A stretch of DNA of 64,000 nt from NCBI RefSeq assembly GCF_001294335.1, contig NZ_LGKG01000159.1, forward strand, positions 20,924 through 84,923, in the 5' to 3' direction. The stretch comes from Streptomyces chattanoogensis. Lineage in GTDB: Bacteria; Actinomycetota; Actinomycetes; Streptomycetales; Streptomycetaceae. The position numbers were made by a program, and so were the translations under genes. The notes beneath the pieces were generated by a model. That model was given only the letters and a program-made list of their open reading frames with translations, did not search any database and had not been told where the DNA came from. Position 1 is the stretch's first letter; the number at the start of each line of letters is the position of its first letter. Below, piece by piece: positions 44,634-54,400 of the stretch.

Positions 44634-45287
44634 TCAAGCCGGTGATGACGAGGCACGGTGCCGGGAACGGGCATCGGCGAACCGCACCTCGCACACCATC
44701 GGCGTCAGCCGGCCCCACCGGCGCGGCCGGAGCACCGGCACCTCCCGCACCGCCGCGATCGCCGGATGCACCCCCGCCACCCGGGGCAGCTGGGTCCGGT
44801 CCAGACCCCAGCGCGGCGGGCCGGGCGGCCGGGCGCCGGCGAGTGCGGCACCGCGCCGGACGAGCGCCGCCACCCCGCGCGGCAGGGCGTCGAAGACCAG
44901 CGCCCCGTCGGGGAACCGCTCCGCACAGGCCGCCAGCAGCGCCCGCACCACCGCCGGTGACAGCCGCATCAGGACGCCGGGCGCCGTGACGATGACCCCG
45001 AGATCCGGGTCCCGTACCGCGTCCAGCCACCCGTGATCGGCGGCCGCGCGGGCGACCGTACGCCGCCGGGGACCGTCCGGGAGCAGTATCCGGCGCACCG
45101 CCGCGGTGTCCGGGGGCTGCACCGTCAGCCAGGTCAGCCGTCCGTTGTCCAGCCGCCAGAAGTCGGTGCCCAGGCCCTCGCCGAGCGCGACCACCGTCGC
45201 CTGCGGGTGCCGCGCCACATAGGCCCGTACGACGGCGTCGAAAACGCCCCGCGCGCGCCCGGATCCGTCCACGCCCCAAGAGGTCAC
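44634..45287 (-). CDS. Leucine carboxyl methyltransferase-like SAM enzyme, N-terminally short
   Basis: About 217 residues. ATVVALGEGLGTDFWRLDNGR and VIVTAPGVLMRLSP match the PPM1/TCMP-type methyltransferases common in actinobacteria. Members usually have about 40 more residues at the N-terminus; here cobU ends at 45371 and no such extension fits. GTG 45287 is the best start (45272 also possible), ribosome-binding site poor. It lies between cobU and cobT, but a role in B12 synthesis is not established. Confidence 0.75.
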   Translation of the reverse strand: MTSWGVDGSGRARGVFDAVVRAYVARHPQATVVALGEGLGTDFWRLDNGRLTWLTVQPPDTAAVRRILLPDGPRRRTVARAAADHGWLDAVRDPDLGVIVTAPGVLMRLSPAVVRALLAACAERFPDGALVFDALPRGVAALVRRGAALAGARPPGPPRWGLDRTQLPRVAGVHPAIAAVREVPVLRPRRWGRLTPMVCEVRFADARSRHRASSSPA

Positions 45288-45370
45288 GCCCCAAGAGCAC
45301 CCGCCGCCGGGCCCGCTGGCAAGCGGACACGGGCCGGGCGGGACGGCGTCATCCGCGCAGCCGCCGGCTG

Positions 45371-46591
45371 TCAGCCGCGCAGCGCAAGCGCCTGCCCGGC
45401 CACCACCAGCAGCACCTGTTCGCACTCCGCCCCGAACGCGGCGTTCAGCCGCCCCAGTTCGTCCCGGAAACGACGGCCCGCGGCGGTCGCCGGCACGACC
45501 CCGGAACCCACCTCGTTGCTGACCGCCACCACCGGACGCCGCGTCGCCCGCACCGCCGCGACCAGCTCGTCGACCCGCTCCCGCAGCGCCCGGCGCCCGC
45601 TCGCCTCCCACGTCCCGTCGTCCCACGCCCCGGCCTCGTCCATCGCATGCGTCAGCCACAGCGCCAGACAGTCGATGAGCAGCGGCGCGGCCGCCTTGTC
45701 CGCCAGCAGCGGCAGCAGATCGCAGGTCTCCACGGTGCGCCAGCTCGCCGGCCGCCGCTCACGGTGCAGCGAGATCCGCTCCGCCCACTCCGTATCGCCC
45801 TCCCGGGTGCCCCCGGTGGCCACGTACAGCACGTCCGGGAAGGAGGCCAGCCGCCGCTCCGCCTCCGCCGACTTCCCGCTGCGCGCCCCGCCCAGCACCA
45901 GCGTGCGGCGCGGCAGATCCGGCACCGCGTGGTACTCGCCGACCACCAGCGTCCTGCCGTCCGGCACGGTCCGCGCCCCCGCCGCCGCCAGCCTGCGGTG
46001 CAGCTCGGGCCCGGGCGGCGCACCGTGGTCGATGTGCACGGCGATCACATCCGTCGCCGCGTCCACCGCGCCGGTCGCCCGCAGCCGCGCCAGTCCGTCC
46101 GGCCGCTCGAGGGCGTCCAGGAGCACCATGTCGTACGGGACGACGGCCCCGCTGTTCCCGTGTCCGTTGTCCAGCCCGGCCGGCGCCCCGCCCGGCGGCA
46201 GATACAGCAGCCGCTCGCCCTCGGTCCCGGTGATCTCGTACCCCGTACCGGGGATGTCCACGGCGAGGGCCTTCACCCGGTGCCCGTCCAGCAGCGCCAG
46301 CTCCCGCCCGTCCGCGACCCGGCCCGGCGTCGGCAGCCCGGCCGGCACCTCCAGCGCGGGCCCGTCGTGCGGATGGGAGAGCAGCACCTGCCGCACCCCG
46401 GCCAGCGAGGTGCCCGCGCGGGCCGCCGCGAAGGCCGGGCCCGGTGTCAGGTCGATGAGCAGCGCGCCGTCGATGAGCAGCGCGGTGGCCGCCCGCGCCT
46501 CGTCGCCCACGGCGGCCGCGCAGGCGGCACAGGGGCAGTCGGGGCGCGGCAGTCCCTGGGGGGCCCCGGTGCCGAGGAGAGTCAGTTCCAC
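45371..46591 (-). CDS. cobU: Metallo-beta-lactamase fold fused to adenosylcobinamide kinase/guanylyltransferase
   Basis: 406 residues. Residues 1-225 resemble PhnP-type MBL proteins (LTLLGTGAPQGLPRPDCPCAAC; LSHPHDG), with an incomplete metal motif. Residues 228-406 are CobU: P-loop LVLGGARSGKSAEAER, VLYVATGG, LIDCLALWLT and VVAVSNEVGSGVVP. CobU phosphorylates adenosylcobinamide and adds GMP. The fusion is seen in other streptomycetes; what the MBL part does is unknown. GTG 46591 start. Confidence 0.93.
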   Translation of the reverse strand: MELTLLGTGAPQGLPRPDCPCAACAAAVGDEARAATALLIDGALLIDLTPGPAFAAARAGTSLAGVRQVLLSHPHDGPALEVPAGLPTPGRVADGRELALLDGHRVKALAVDIPGTGYEITGTEGERLLYLPPGGAPAGLDNGHGNSGAVVPYDMVLLDALERPDGLARLRATGAVDAATDVIAVHIDHGAPPGPELHRRLAAAGARTVPDGRTLVVGEYHAVPDLPRRTLVLGGARSGKSAEAERRLASFPDVLYVATGGTREGDTEWAERISLHRERRPASWRTVETCDLLPLLADKAAAPLLIDCLALWLTHAMDEAGAWDDGTWEASGRRALRERVDELVAAVRATRRPVVAVSNEVGSGVVPATAAGRRFRDELGRLNAAFGAECEQVLLVVAGQALALRG

Positions 46592-46831
46592 CCGGCGATT
46601 TTCTCCCGTCCGGGCGCGCGAAGCGCGCGGGGGGACTTCCCGACACGCGGCCGGGGCCTGTCCGGCGGATCATGGCCGGGCCCGCACCGGACGCCCGGCC
46701 CTTTCCGGCCCTGAACCGCCGGTCAGGCCCTAGGCTGCGGATCAGCACGGAAGCATGACCGGGCGGGGCGTGCGCAAGGGGCGTTCCGCCGTGGCAGCAG
46801 ACAGGTACCCGGTGGCACCCAGGAGGCGCAC

Positions 46832-47041
46832 ATGGCGTGGACGTGGCGGTTCGAGAAGGCGGACGGTACGGAGACGGCGCCCGCCGTGGAACCGGAGGAG
46901 TTCCCCACGCAGGGCGACGCGGAGTCCTGGATCGGCGAGGTGTGGAAAGAGCTGAGCGAAGGCGGCGCGGACCGGGTCACGCTCTTCGAGGACGGCACCG
47001 AGATCTACGTCATGAGCCTGCACGCCGACGCCGAGAGCTGA
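46832..47041 (+). CDS. Small conserved acidic protein (69 aa)
   Basis: MAWTWRFEKADGTETAPAVE, then WIGEVWKELSEGGADRVTLF and an EIYVMSLH end: a compact acidic domain frequent in streptomycetes, function unknown. ATG 46832 is preceded by AGGAGG at 7 bp. Followed by a strong bidirectional terminator. Confidence 0.85.
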   Translation: MAWTWRFEKADGTETAPAVEPEEFPTQGDAESWIGEVWKELSEGGADRVTLFEDGTEIYVMSLHADAES

Positions 47042-47066
47042 ACCGGGGCGGCTGCGGCACACGAAC

Positions 47067-47097
47067 GCTGGGCCGGGTCCCAAGGACCCGGCCCAGC
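47067..47097. terminator. 14-bp hairpin between convergent genes
   Basis: GCTGGGCCGGGTCC (47067-47080) pairs with 47084-47097 across CAA. It serves the 46832 gene and the DUF3043 gene. Confidence 0.75.
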
Positions 47098-47117
47098 CGT
47101 CGTACAGAGCTCGTCCC

Positions 47118-47714
47118 CTACGGCCGCTGACCCCGCTTGACCTGCGGCTTCGGCAGCCGCAGCCGCCGCACCTGCAGGGTGCGCATCACCGCGTACGCCT
47201 TGGCGCCCTTGAGGTTCTCGTTCGGGAACCGCTCCGGCAGGAGCTTGCCCAGGCGGAACCAGATGACGACCGAGTCCAGCACGATCAGCACGATGATCAC
47301 GAGCCAGGCCAGTAGCGCGATGGTCTGGATCTGCGGCACCCGGATCATGGTGAGCACCAGGATGAGCACCGCGGCGGGCAGGAAGAACTCCGCCACGCAC
47401 CAGCGCGAGTCGATGTAGTCACGGGCGAACCGGCGCACCGGTCCCTTGTCGCGCACCGGCAGATAGCGCTCATCGCCGTTGGCCAGGGCCTCGCGCTGGC
47501 GGGCCAGGTCCGCACGCCGGGCCTCACGCTGCGCCTTCACCGCGTCCTTGCGGTTGGCGGGCGTCGTCGCACGGGTCCGGCGCTGCGACTGGGCGTCGCT
47601 GCGTTTCGGCGTCGGGCGGCCTTTGGGGGCCTGCGGGTCGCGGGGCTGCTGGGGCTGGTCCGCGGTCGACTTGGCGGTCGCGGCCTGCTGATCCTTCGAA
47701 CGGCTTCGGAACAC
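47118..47714 (-). CDS. DUF3043 membrane protein
   Basis: 198 residues. A long basic N-terminus (RDPQAPKGRPTPKRSDAQ and RREARRADLA-like repeats), the conserved VRRFARDYIDSRW, two membrane helices (about 120-165) and KAYAVMRTLQVRRLRLPKP at the end. Function unknown. GTG 47714 gives the family's usual start (xFRSRSKD). Divergent from pspA. Confidence 0.9.
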   Translation of the reverse strand: MFRSRSKDQQAATAKSTADQPQQPRDPQAPKGRPTPKRSDAQSQRRTRATTPANRKDAVKAQREARRADLARQREALANGDERYLPVRDKGPVRRFARDYIDSRWCVAEFFLPAAVLILVLTMIRVPQIQTIALLAWLVIIVLIVLDSVVIWFRLGKLLPERFPNENLKGAKAYAVMRTLQVRRLRLPKPQVKRGQRP

Positions 47715-47886
47715 AGTGCCAGGGTACGTGCTGACCGCGTGTGGGCCAGAGGTGGACGGGGAACGATCCCGCAACGGCACGTCATGACGTTCCGTCCGGG
47801 GCCCTCCCTACTCCCTGGGCGGGAGACGCCGGACACCCTGATCGTCCTGCAGGAGGAGCGCATCCGGGCCCGAACAGTGCGGTAAT

Positions 47887-47913
47887 GGAACCAGGGCCCG
47901 TACTGTGGGGTCT
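47887..47913 (+). promoter_or_regulatory. Candidate ECF-sigma promoter of pspA
   Basis: GGAAC (47887-47891), an 18-bp spacer and GTCT (47910-47913) fit the consensus of Streptomyces envelope-stress sigma factors (SigE-like). It lies 60 bp upstream of pspA, an envelope-stress gene. Confidence 0.4.
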
Positions 47914-47972
47914 GTAGATGTGCTGGAGCCTAAGCCCGATGTAATTCGGTCAGAAGGGGGCGCGCGAGGCCC

Positions 47973-48773
47973 ATGAGCGATGGTGTCATGAAGCGGATGG
48001 GGATGATCTTCCGCGCGAAGGCCAACAAGGCCCTGGACCGGGCCGAAGACCCGCGCGAAACCCTCGACTACTCGTACCAGAAGCAGCTGGAGCTGCTCCA
48101 GAAGGTGCGCCGCGGTGTCGCCGACGTGGCGACCTCCCGCAAGCGCCTGGAACTGCAGCTCAACCAGCTCCAGGGCCAGTCCGCCAAGCTGGAGGACCAG
48201 GGCCGCAAGGCGCTCGCGCTGGGCCGGGAGGACCTCGCCCGCGAGGCGCTCTCCCGCCGCGCCGCGCTCCAGCAGCAGGTCACCGACCTGGAGACGCAGC
48301 ACCAGACGCTCCAGAGCGAGGAGGAGAAGCTCACCCTCGCCTCCCAGCGGCTGCAGGCCAAGGTCGACGCCTTCCGTACGAAGAAGGAGACCATCAAGGC
48401 CACGTACACCGCCGCCCAGGCCCAGACCCGGATCGGCGAGGCCTTCTCCGGTATCTCCGAGGAGATGGGCGACGTCGGCATGGCCATCCAGCGCGCGGAG
48501 GACAAGACCGCGCAGCTGCAGGCCAGGGCCGGTGCCATCGACGAGCTGATGGCCTCCGGCGCGCTGGACGACCCGTCCGGCATGGCCAAGGACGACATCG
48601 CGGCCGAGCTGGACCGGCTCTCCGGCGGCACCGATGTCGAGCTGGAGCTGCAGCGGATGAAGGCGGAGCTGGCGGGCGGCCCGTCGGCCGGGCAGCAGGC
48701 CATCGAGGGCGGGCAGGGCGGTCAGTCGGGGACCTCCCAGCAGCAGGACCGGCCGCGTTTCGACAAGCAGTGA
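47973..48773 (+). CDS. pspA: Phage-shock protein A (PspA/IM30)
   Basis: 266 residues, almost all coiled coil (20-215) with the family core NKALDRAEDPRETLDYSYQK. PspA coats and stabilises stressed membranes. The C-terminal 40 residues are Gly/Gln-rich. ATG 47973 has GAGG 4-5 bp upstream. It is followed 67 bp later by the small PspAA gene, the usual actinobacterial pair. Confidence 0.93.
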   Translation: MSDGVMKRMGMIFRAKANKALDRAEDPRETLDYSYQKQLELLQKVRRGVADVATSRKRLELQLNQLQGQSAKLEDQGRKALALGREDLAREALSRRAALQQQVTDLETQHQTLQSEEEKLTLASQRLQAKVDAFRTKKETIKATYTAAQAQTRIGEAFSGISEEMGDVGMAIQRAEDKTAQLQARAGAIDELMASGALDDPSGMAKDDIAAELDRLSGGTDVELELQRMKAELAGGPSAGQQAIEGGQGGQSGTSQQQDRPRFDKQ

Positions 48774-48840
48774 CGCACGGCGGCGGTTAGCCTCGCAGGG
48801 ACCGCCGCCGGGACCGTCGGACGTACCAAGGGAGACCGTC

Positions 48841-49119
48841 GTGATCGTACGGATCATGGGGGAGGGCCAGGTGAAGCTGGACGATGCCCACTTCATCGAG
48901 CTCAACAAGCTGGACGACGAGCTGCTCGAAGAGATGGAGAGCGGCGACGAAGCAGGCTTCCGGCGCACTCTCGGCGCCCTCCTGGACGCGGTGCGCCGCA
49001 TGGGCACCCCCCTCCCCGACGACGCCCTCGAGCCGTCCGAACTGATCCTGCCGGCCGAGGACTCGACGCTCGACGAGGTACGCGAGATGCTCAGCGACGA
49101 CGGCCTCATCCCCGGCTGA
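48841..49119 (+). CDS. PspAA-domain protein, partner of PspA
   Basis: 92 residues. IVRIMGEGQVKLDDAHFIEL and LDDELLEEMESGDEAGFRRT match the PspA-associated PspAA domain, a short acidic alpha/beta module. GTG 48841 follows AAGGGAG. The genes pspA-pspAA probably form one operon ended by the hairpin at 49171-49199. Confidence 0.85.
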   Translation: MIVRIMGEGQVKLDDAHFIELNKLDDELLEEMESGDEAGFRRTLGALLDAVRRMGTPLPDDALEPSELILPAEDSTLDEVREMLSDDGLIPG

Positions 49120-49170
49120 CCGGACCGACCACCGCTCCTTCGGCACCACTCCAGCGCATACGGCACACGG

Positions 49171-49199
49171 CGCCCCGGCCCCCTGGTGGGACCGGGGCG
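49171..49199 (+). terminator. Hairpin after PspAA
   Basis: CGCCCCGG (49171-49178) with CCGGGGCG (49192-49199), 52 bp after the PspAA stop. Partial terminator before the sensor kinase gene. Confidence 0.5.
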
Positions 49200-49214
49200 T
49201 TACCGTTTCCTCTT

Positions 49215-50573
49215 GTGACCGCCCTCGACCCCGCACCGGACGCCTCTCGGGAGGCCGCCCCGGACACCCCCCGCGCGGGCCGCTTCGCCTGGCCCCGGAC
49301 GCATCCGCGCGCGTTCGACGCCGCCCTGGCCGCGGTCTTCTTCGCGGCGACGCTGTGCGGTGCGGTGGCCGATCCGCACGGCCCGCACGGCCCCCGGTTC
49401 GGCGTCCGCGAGCTGACCGTCGCCACCGTCGTGCTGGCCGGGCTCGCCTGCACCGCCCTGGTCGCGCGCCGCCGCTTCCCCCGCACGGTCCTCGCCGTCA
49501 CCGGCGCGCTCACCGTCACCGAGCTGATCACCCGCTCCGGCGACCCCCGCGCGCCCGTCGCCTTCTCCGCCGTCCTCGCCCTCTACACCGTGGCCTCCCG
49601 TACGGACCGGCCCACCACCTGGCGCATCGGCGCGCTCACCGTGGTCGTGCTCACCGCCGCCGCGATGCTCTTCGGCGAAGGCCCCTGGTACGCCCAGCAG
49701 AACCTGGCGATCTTCGCCTGGACCGGCATGGCCGCGGCCGCGGGCGACGCCGTGCGCAGCCGCCGGGCCTATGTCGACGCCATCCGCGAGCGCGCCGAAC
49801 GCGCCGAGCGCACCCGCGAGGAGGAGGCCCGCCGCCGGGTCGCCGAGGAGCGCATGCGGATCGCCCGCGAGCTGCACGATGTCGTCGCCCACCACATCGC
49901 GCTGGTCAACGTCCAGGCCGGGGTCGCCTCACACGTCATGGACAACCGCCCCGACCAGGCCAAACAGGCCCTCGCCCACGTCCGTGAGGCGTCCCGCTCC
50001 GCGCTCGACGAACTCCGCGCCACCGTCGGTCTGCTGCGCCAGTCCGACGACCCCAGGGCCCCCACCGAACCCGCCCCGGGCCTCGGCGTCCTCGACCATC
50101 TCGTCGACGGCTTCGTCCGCTCCGGCCTCCCCGTGGCGCTCGAGATGCCGCCCGCGCCCCAGAACCTGCCCGCCGCCATCGACCTCACCGCCTACCGGGT
50201 CGTCCAGGAGGCGCTGACCAACGTCCACAAGCACGCCGGGGACGGCGCCCGCGCCACCGTACGGATCATCCGTACCGAGGCCGCGCTGACCGTCACCGTC
50301 CAGGACGACGGAGGCCGGACGTCCGACGTCCCGCCACAGCGGGCGGACCGGCCGGCGGACAGCGGCGGCGGCCACGGCCTGATCGGGATGCGCGAGCGGG
50401 TCTTCGCGCTGCGCGGCACGGTCGTCACCGGCCCCCGCGCCTCCGGCGGCTTCCAGGTACGGGTCACCCTCCCGCTGGGCACCGCCCGTACGGGAGAGAC
50501 GGCGGCAGGGTCCGGGACGGCAGACCGCGCAGCAGGCGTCACAGCAGGCAGGACGACGGGGGAGACATCATGA
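49215..50573 (+). CDS. Sensor histidine kinase, NarL/DesK type
   Basis: 452 residues. An N-terminal membrane part with about four or five helices (35-160), the HisKA_3 dimerisation domain with phospho-His in RIARELHDVVAHHIALV (about 222), and an ATPase domain ending GHGLIGMRERV. GTG 49215 start. The stop overlaps the response-regulator start (ATGA). Position behind pspA-pspAA suggests an envelope-related signal, but this is only context. Confidence 0.92.
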   Translation: MTALDPAPDASREAAPDTPRAGRFAWPRTHPRAFDAALAAVFFAATLCGAVADPHGPHGPRFGVRELTVATVVLAGLACTALVARRRFPRTVLAVTGALTVTELITRSGDPRAPVAFSAVLALYTVASRTDRPTTWRIGALTVVVLTAAAMLFGEGPWYAQQNLAIFAWTGMAAAAGDAVRSRRAYVDAIRERAERAERTREEEARRRVAEERMRIARELHDVVAHHIALVNVQAGVASHVMDNRPDQAKQALAHVREASRSALDELRATVGLLRQSDDPRAPTEPAPGLGVLDHLVDGFVRSGLPVALEMPPAPQNLPAAIDLTAYRVVQEALTNVHKHAGDGARATVRIIRTEAALTVTVQDDGGRTSDVPPQRADRPADSGGGHGLIGMRERVFALRGTVVTGPRASGGFQVRVTLPLGTARTGETAAGSGTADRAAGVTAGRTTGETS

Positions 50574-51259
50574 CGATCAAGGTGCTGCTGGCCGACGACC
50601 AGATGCTGCTGCGCAGCGCGTTCCGCATCCTGGTCGACTCCGAGCCCGATATGCAGGTCGTGGGGGAGGCCTCCGACGGCGCCCAGGCGTACGAGCTGAC
50701 CCGGGCCGAGCGGCCCGACGTCGTCCTGATGGACATCCGGATGCCCGGTGTGGACGGCCTCGCCGCCACCCGCATGATCAGCCAGGACCCGGAGCTCACC
50801 GACGTCAAGGTGGTCATCCTGACCACCTTCGAGGTCGACGACTACGTGGTGCAGTCGCTGCGGGCCGGGGCCAGCGGCTTCCTCGGCAAGGGCGCGGAGC
50901 CGGACGACATGCTGGGCGCGATCCGCATCGCCGCGGCCGGGGAGGCGCTGCTCTCGCCCGTCGCGACCAAGGGGCTGATCGCCAAGTTCCTTGCGCAGGG
51001 CGGCAGTTCGGAGGACGAGGACGGGCCGGGCAGCCGCGGCGCCGAACGGCTGGGGACGCTGACCGGCCGCGAGCGCGAGGTGCTGACCCTGGTGGCCGGC
51101 GGGCTGTCCAACGACGAGATCGCCGAGCGGCTCGAGGTCAGCCCGCTCACCGTCAAGACGCATGTCAACCGCGCCATGGCCAAGCTCGGCGCCCGCGACC
51201 GCGCCCAGCTGGTGGTCATCGCCTACGAATCGGGACTCGTCCGCCCGCGGGTGCAGTGA
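50570..51259 (+). CDS. NarL/LuxR-family response regulator
   Basis: 229 residues. Receiver domain with phospho-Asp in PDVVLMDIRMPGVDG (about 54) and Lys near VVILTTFEVDDYV; LuxR HTH LTGREREVLTLVAGGLSNDE near 165-185. Coupled to the histidine kinase through a 4-base ATGA overlap. It may control the RND permease gene 182 bp downstream. Confidence 0.95.
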   Translation: MTIKVLLADDQMLLRSAFRILVDSEPDMQVVGEASDGAQAYELTRAERPDVVLMDIRMPGVDGLAATRMISQDPELTDVKVVILTTFEVDDYVVQSLRAGASGFLGKGAEPDDMLGAIRIAAAGEALLSPVATKGLIAKFLAQGGSSEDEDGPGSRGAERLGTLTGREREVLTLVAGGLSNDEIAERLEVSPLTVKTHVNRAMAKLGARDRAQLVVIAYESGLVRPRVQ

Positions 51260-51295
51260 GGCGCCTACGCCCACGGGTGCAGTGAAGGCGGTTGT

Positions 51296-51321
51296 GCCCG
51301 TACTCCGAACGCGGTACGGGC
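51296..51321 (+). terminator. Weak hairpin between response regulator and RND permease
   Basis: GCCCGTAC (51296-51303) with GTACGGGC (51314-51321). Just before it GGGTGCAGTGA is duplicated (from about 51250 and 51275). Confidence 0.4.
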
Positions 51322-51441
51322 GGGGCCCCGAAACCGACCTGCGAGCGAGGAAAACCGTCCTGGGCATGGCGGAAGGTTGACGTGGGCCCGCTCCGGTCCC
51401 GGCCACCCTCCCGACTTTTCTGCAGAAGAGAGACCCCACCC

Positions 51442-54400
51442 ATGTCCTGGCTGTCCCGACTCAGCCTCGTACAACGGGGCCTGATAGCGCTGATGTCGAT
51501 CGTCGCGATCGCCTTCGGCGCCATCGCGATCCCGCAGCTCAAACAGCAGCTCCTGCCCTCCATCGACCTCCCCATGGTGTCCGTGATGGCGCCGTACCAG
51601 GGCGCCTCGCCCGATGTCGTCGAGAAGCAGGTGATCGAGCCGCTCGAGGACGGCATCCAGGCGGTCGACGGCATCAAGAGCGTCACGTCGACGTCGAGCG
51701 AGGGCTCGGGCATCGTGATGGCGCAGTTCGACTACGGCAATGACACCAAGACCCTGGTCGCCGACGTCCAGCAGGCCGTCAACCGCGCCCGCGCGAAGCT
51801 GCCCAAGGACGTGGACCCGCAGGTGGTGGCCGGCGGTACCGACGACCTGCCCGCCGTCGTCCTCGCCGTGTCCTCCACCACGAAGGACCAGCAGACCCTC
51901 GCCGACCAGCTGGACCGCAGCGTCGTCCCGAAACTGAAGAACATCGACGGCGTCGGCCAGGCCAGCGTCAGCGGTGTCACGGACCGGATCGTGGCCGTCA
52001 CCCCCGACGACAGGAAGCTGGCCGCCGCCGGACTGAACGCCTCCGCGCTCGGCCAGGCGCTGGACGCCGGCGGGGCGTCGGTGCCGGCCGGCTCCTTCTC
52101 CGAGGACGGCAGGAGCAAGACCGTCCAGGTCGGCGCGGGCTACACCTCCGTGAAGCAGATCCGGGACCTCAGGATCGCCCCGGCCGCGGCCCCGGGTGCG
52201 GGCGCGGCCCCGGGCGGACACGCCGCCGGGCCCGTCCGGCTCGGCGATGTGGCCACCGTCAAGGAGGAGGCGGCCACCCCCACCTCCCTCACCCGCACCA
52301 ACGGCAAGCCCAGCCTCGCCATCACCCTGACGATGGACCAGGACGGCAGCGCGGTCGCCATCTCCGACGCGGTCAAGGACAAGCTGCCCACGATCCGTCA
52401 GGACCTGGGCAAGGGCGCCGAGGTCACGGTCGTCTCCGACCAGGGCCCGGCCGTCTCGAAGTCGATCGAGTCGCTGACGACGGAGGGCCTGCTCGGCCTG
52501 GTCATGGCCGTCGTCGTCATCCTGCTCTTCCTGCTGAGCCTGCGCTCGACCCTCGTCACCGCGGTCTCCATCCCCCTCTCGGTCGTCATCACCCTGATCG
52601 TTCTGTGGACCGGCGACCTCTCGCTCAACATGCTCACCCTCGGCGCGCTGACCATCGCGATCGGCCGCGTCGTCGACGACTCGATCGTCGTCCTGGAGAA
52701 CATCAAACGACACCTGGGCTATGGCGAGGAGCGCCGCGAGGCCATCCTCGCGGCCGTCAAGGAGGTCTCCGGAGCGATCACCTCCTCCACCCTCACCACC
52801 GTCGCGGTCTTCCTCCCGATCGGTGTGGTCGGCGGCATGGTCGGCGCCCTCTTCGGCTCCTTCTCGATCACGGTGACGGTCGCCCTGCTCTCCTCGCTGA
52901 TCGTCTCGCTCACGGTCGTCCCCGTCCTGTCGTACTGGTTCCTGCGCGCGCCCAGGATCCCCGAGGGCACCACCGCGGACGAACTCCGCCGCCGGGCCGA
53001 GGAGAAGGAGACCAGGAGCCCCCTCCAGCGCCTCTACGTCCCCGTCCTCCGCTTTGCCACCCGCCGGCGCTTCACCAGCCTGCTCATCGCCGTCGCCGTC
53101 CTCGTCGGCACCTTCGCCATGGGCCCGCTGCTGAAGACCAACTTCTTCGACCAGGGCGACCAGGACACCCTGACCGTCAAGCAGGAGCTCAAGCCCGGTA
53201 CGAGCCTCGGCGCGTCCGACGCTCAGGCCAAGAAGGTCGAGAAGCTCCTCGCCGGCACCGACGGCGTCGCGGACTACCAGGTCACCGTCGGCCCCTCCGG
53301 CTTCATGGCGGCGTTCGGCGGCGCCAGCGGCGCCAACCAGGCCACGTACCAGGTCAGGCTCGAGAACTCCGAGGACTCCGACAAGGTCACCAAGGACCTG
53401 CGGGCCGGACTCGGCAAGCTCGGCACGTCCATCGGCGAGACCACCGTCACCGCGGGCGGCGGCGGCTTCGGCAACCAGAACCTGAGCGTGGTCGTCAAGG
53501 CCGGCGACGCCGACGTCCTCAAGAAGGCCAGCGAGCAAGTTCGTGAGGCGGTCGCCTCTTTGAACAATGTCACCGACGTCCAGAGCGACCTCGCCCAGAG
53601 CGTGCCGCGGATCTCCGTCACGCCCAACGCCAAGGCGGCGGCGGCCGGTTACAGCCAGACCACCCTCGGCGGCGTGGTCACCCAGGCCGTCCGCGGCGCC
53701 ACGAGCCAGGGCAAGGCCGTCCTGGACGACACCGAGCGCGACATCGTCATCAAGTCCGCCCACCCGGCCACCACCGAGGCCGAGCTGAAGAACCTGCCCG
53801 TCCCCACCCCGGCCGGCACGGTCCGGCTCGGCACCATCGCCACCGTCAAGACGGTCCCCGGCCCGGTCCGGATGACCCGTATCGACGGCGCCCGCTCGGC
53901 GACCGTCACCGCCAAGCCCACCGGCGACAACACCGGAGCGGTCAGCACCAAGCTGCAGAGCAAGATCAAGGACCTGAAGCTCCCCGAGGGCGCCACGGCG
54001 ACGGTCGGCGGCGTCTCCCAGGACCAGACCGACGCCTTCTCCTCCCTCGGCCTGGCCATGCTGGCGGCGATAGCCATCGTCTTCATGCTGCTGGTGGGCA
54101 CCTTCCGGTCCCTCGTCCAGCCGCTGATCCTCCTGGTGTCCATACCCTTCGCGGCAACCGGCGCGATCGGCCTGCTGGTTGCCACCGGCACCCCGCTGGG
54201 CGTCCCGGCGATGATCGGCATGCTGATGCTGATCGGCATCGTGGTCACCAACGCCATCGTGCTGATCGACCTCATCAACCAGTACCGCGCACAGGGCCAC
54301 TCCGTCGTCGAAGCCGTCATCGAGGGCGGCCGGCACCGCCTCCGCCCCATCCTGATGACGGCCCTGGCCACGATCATGGCCCTGCTCCCGATGGCGCTCT

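Noticed and set aside
51265..54336. Minus-strand open frame of 1023 codons opposite the RND permease
   Set aside because: Shadow of the permease reading frame, rich in repetitive Asp/Gly/Arg with no fold.
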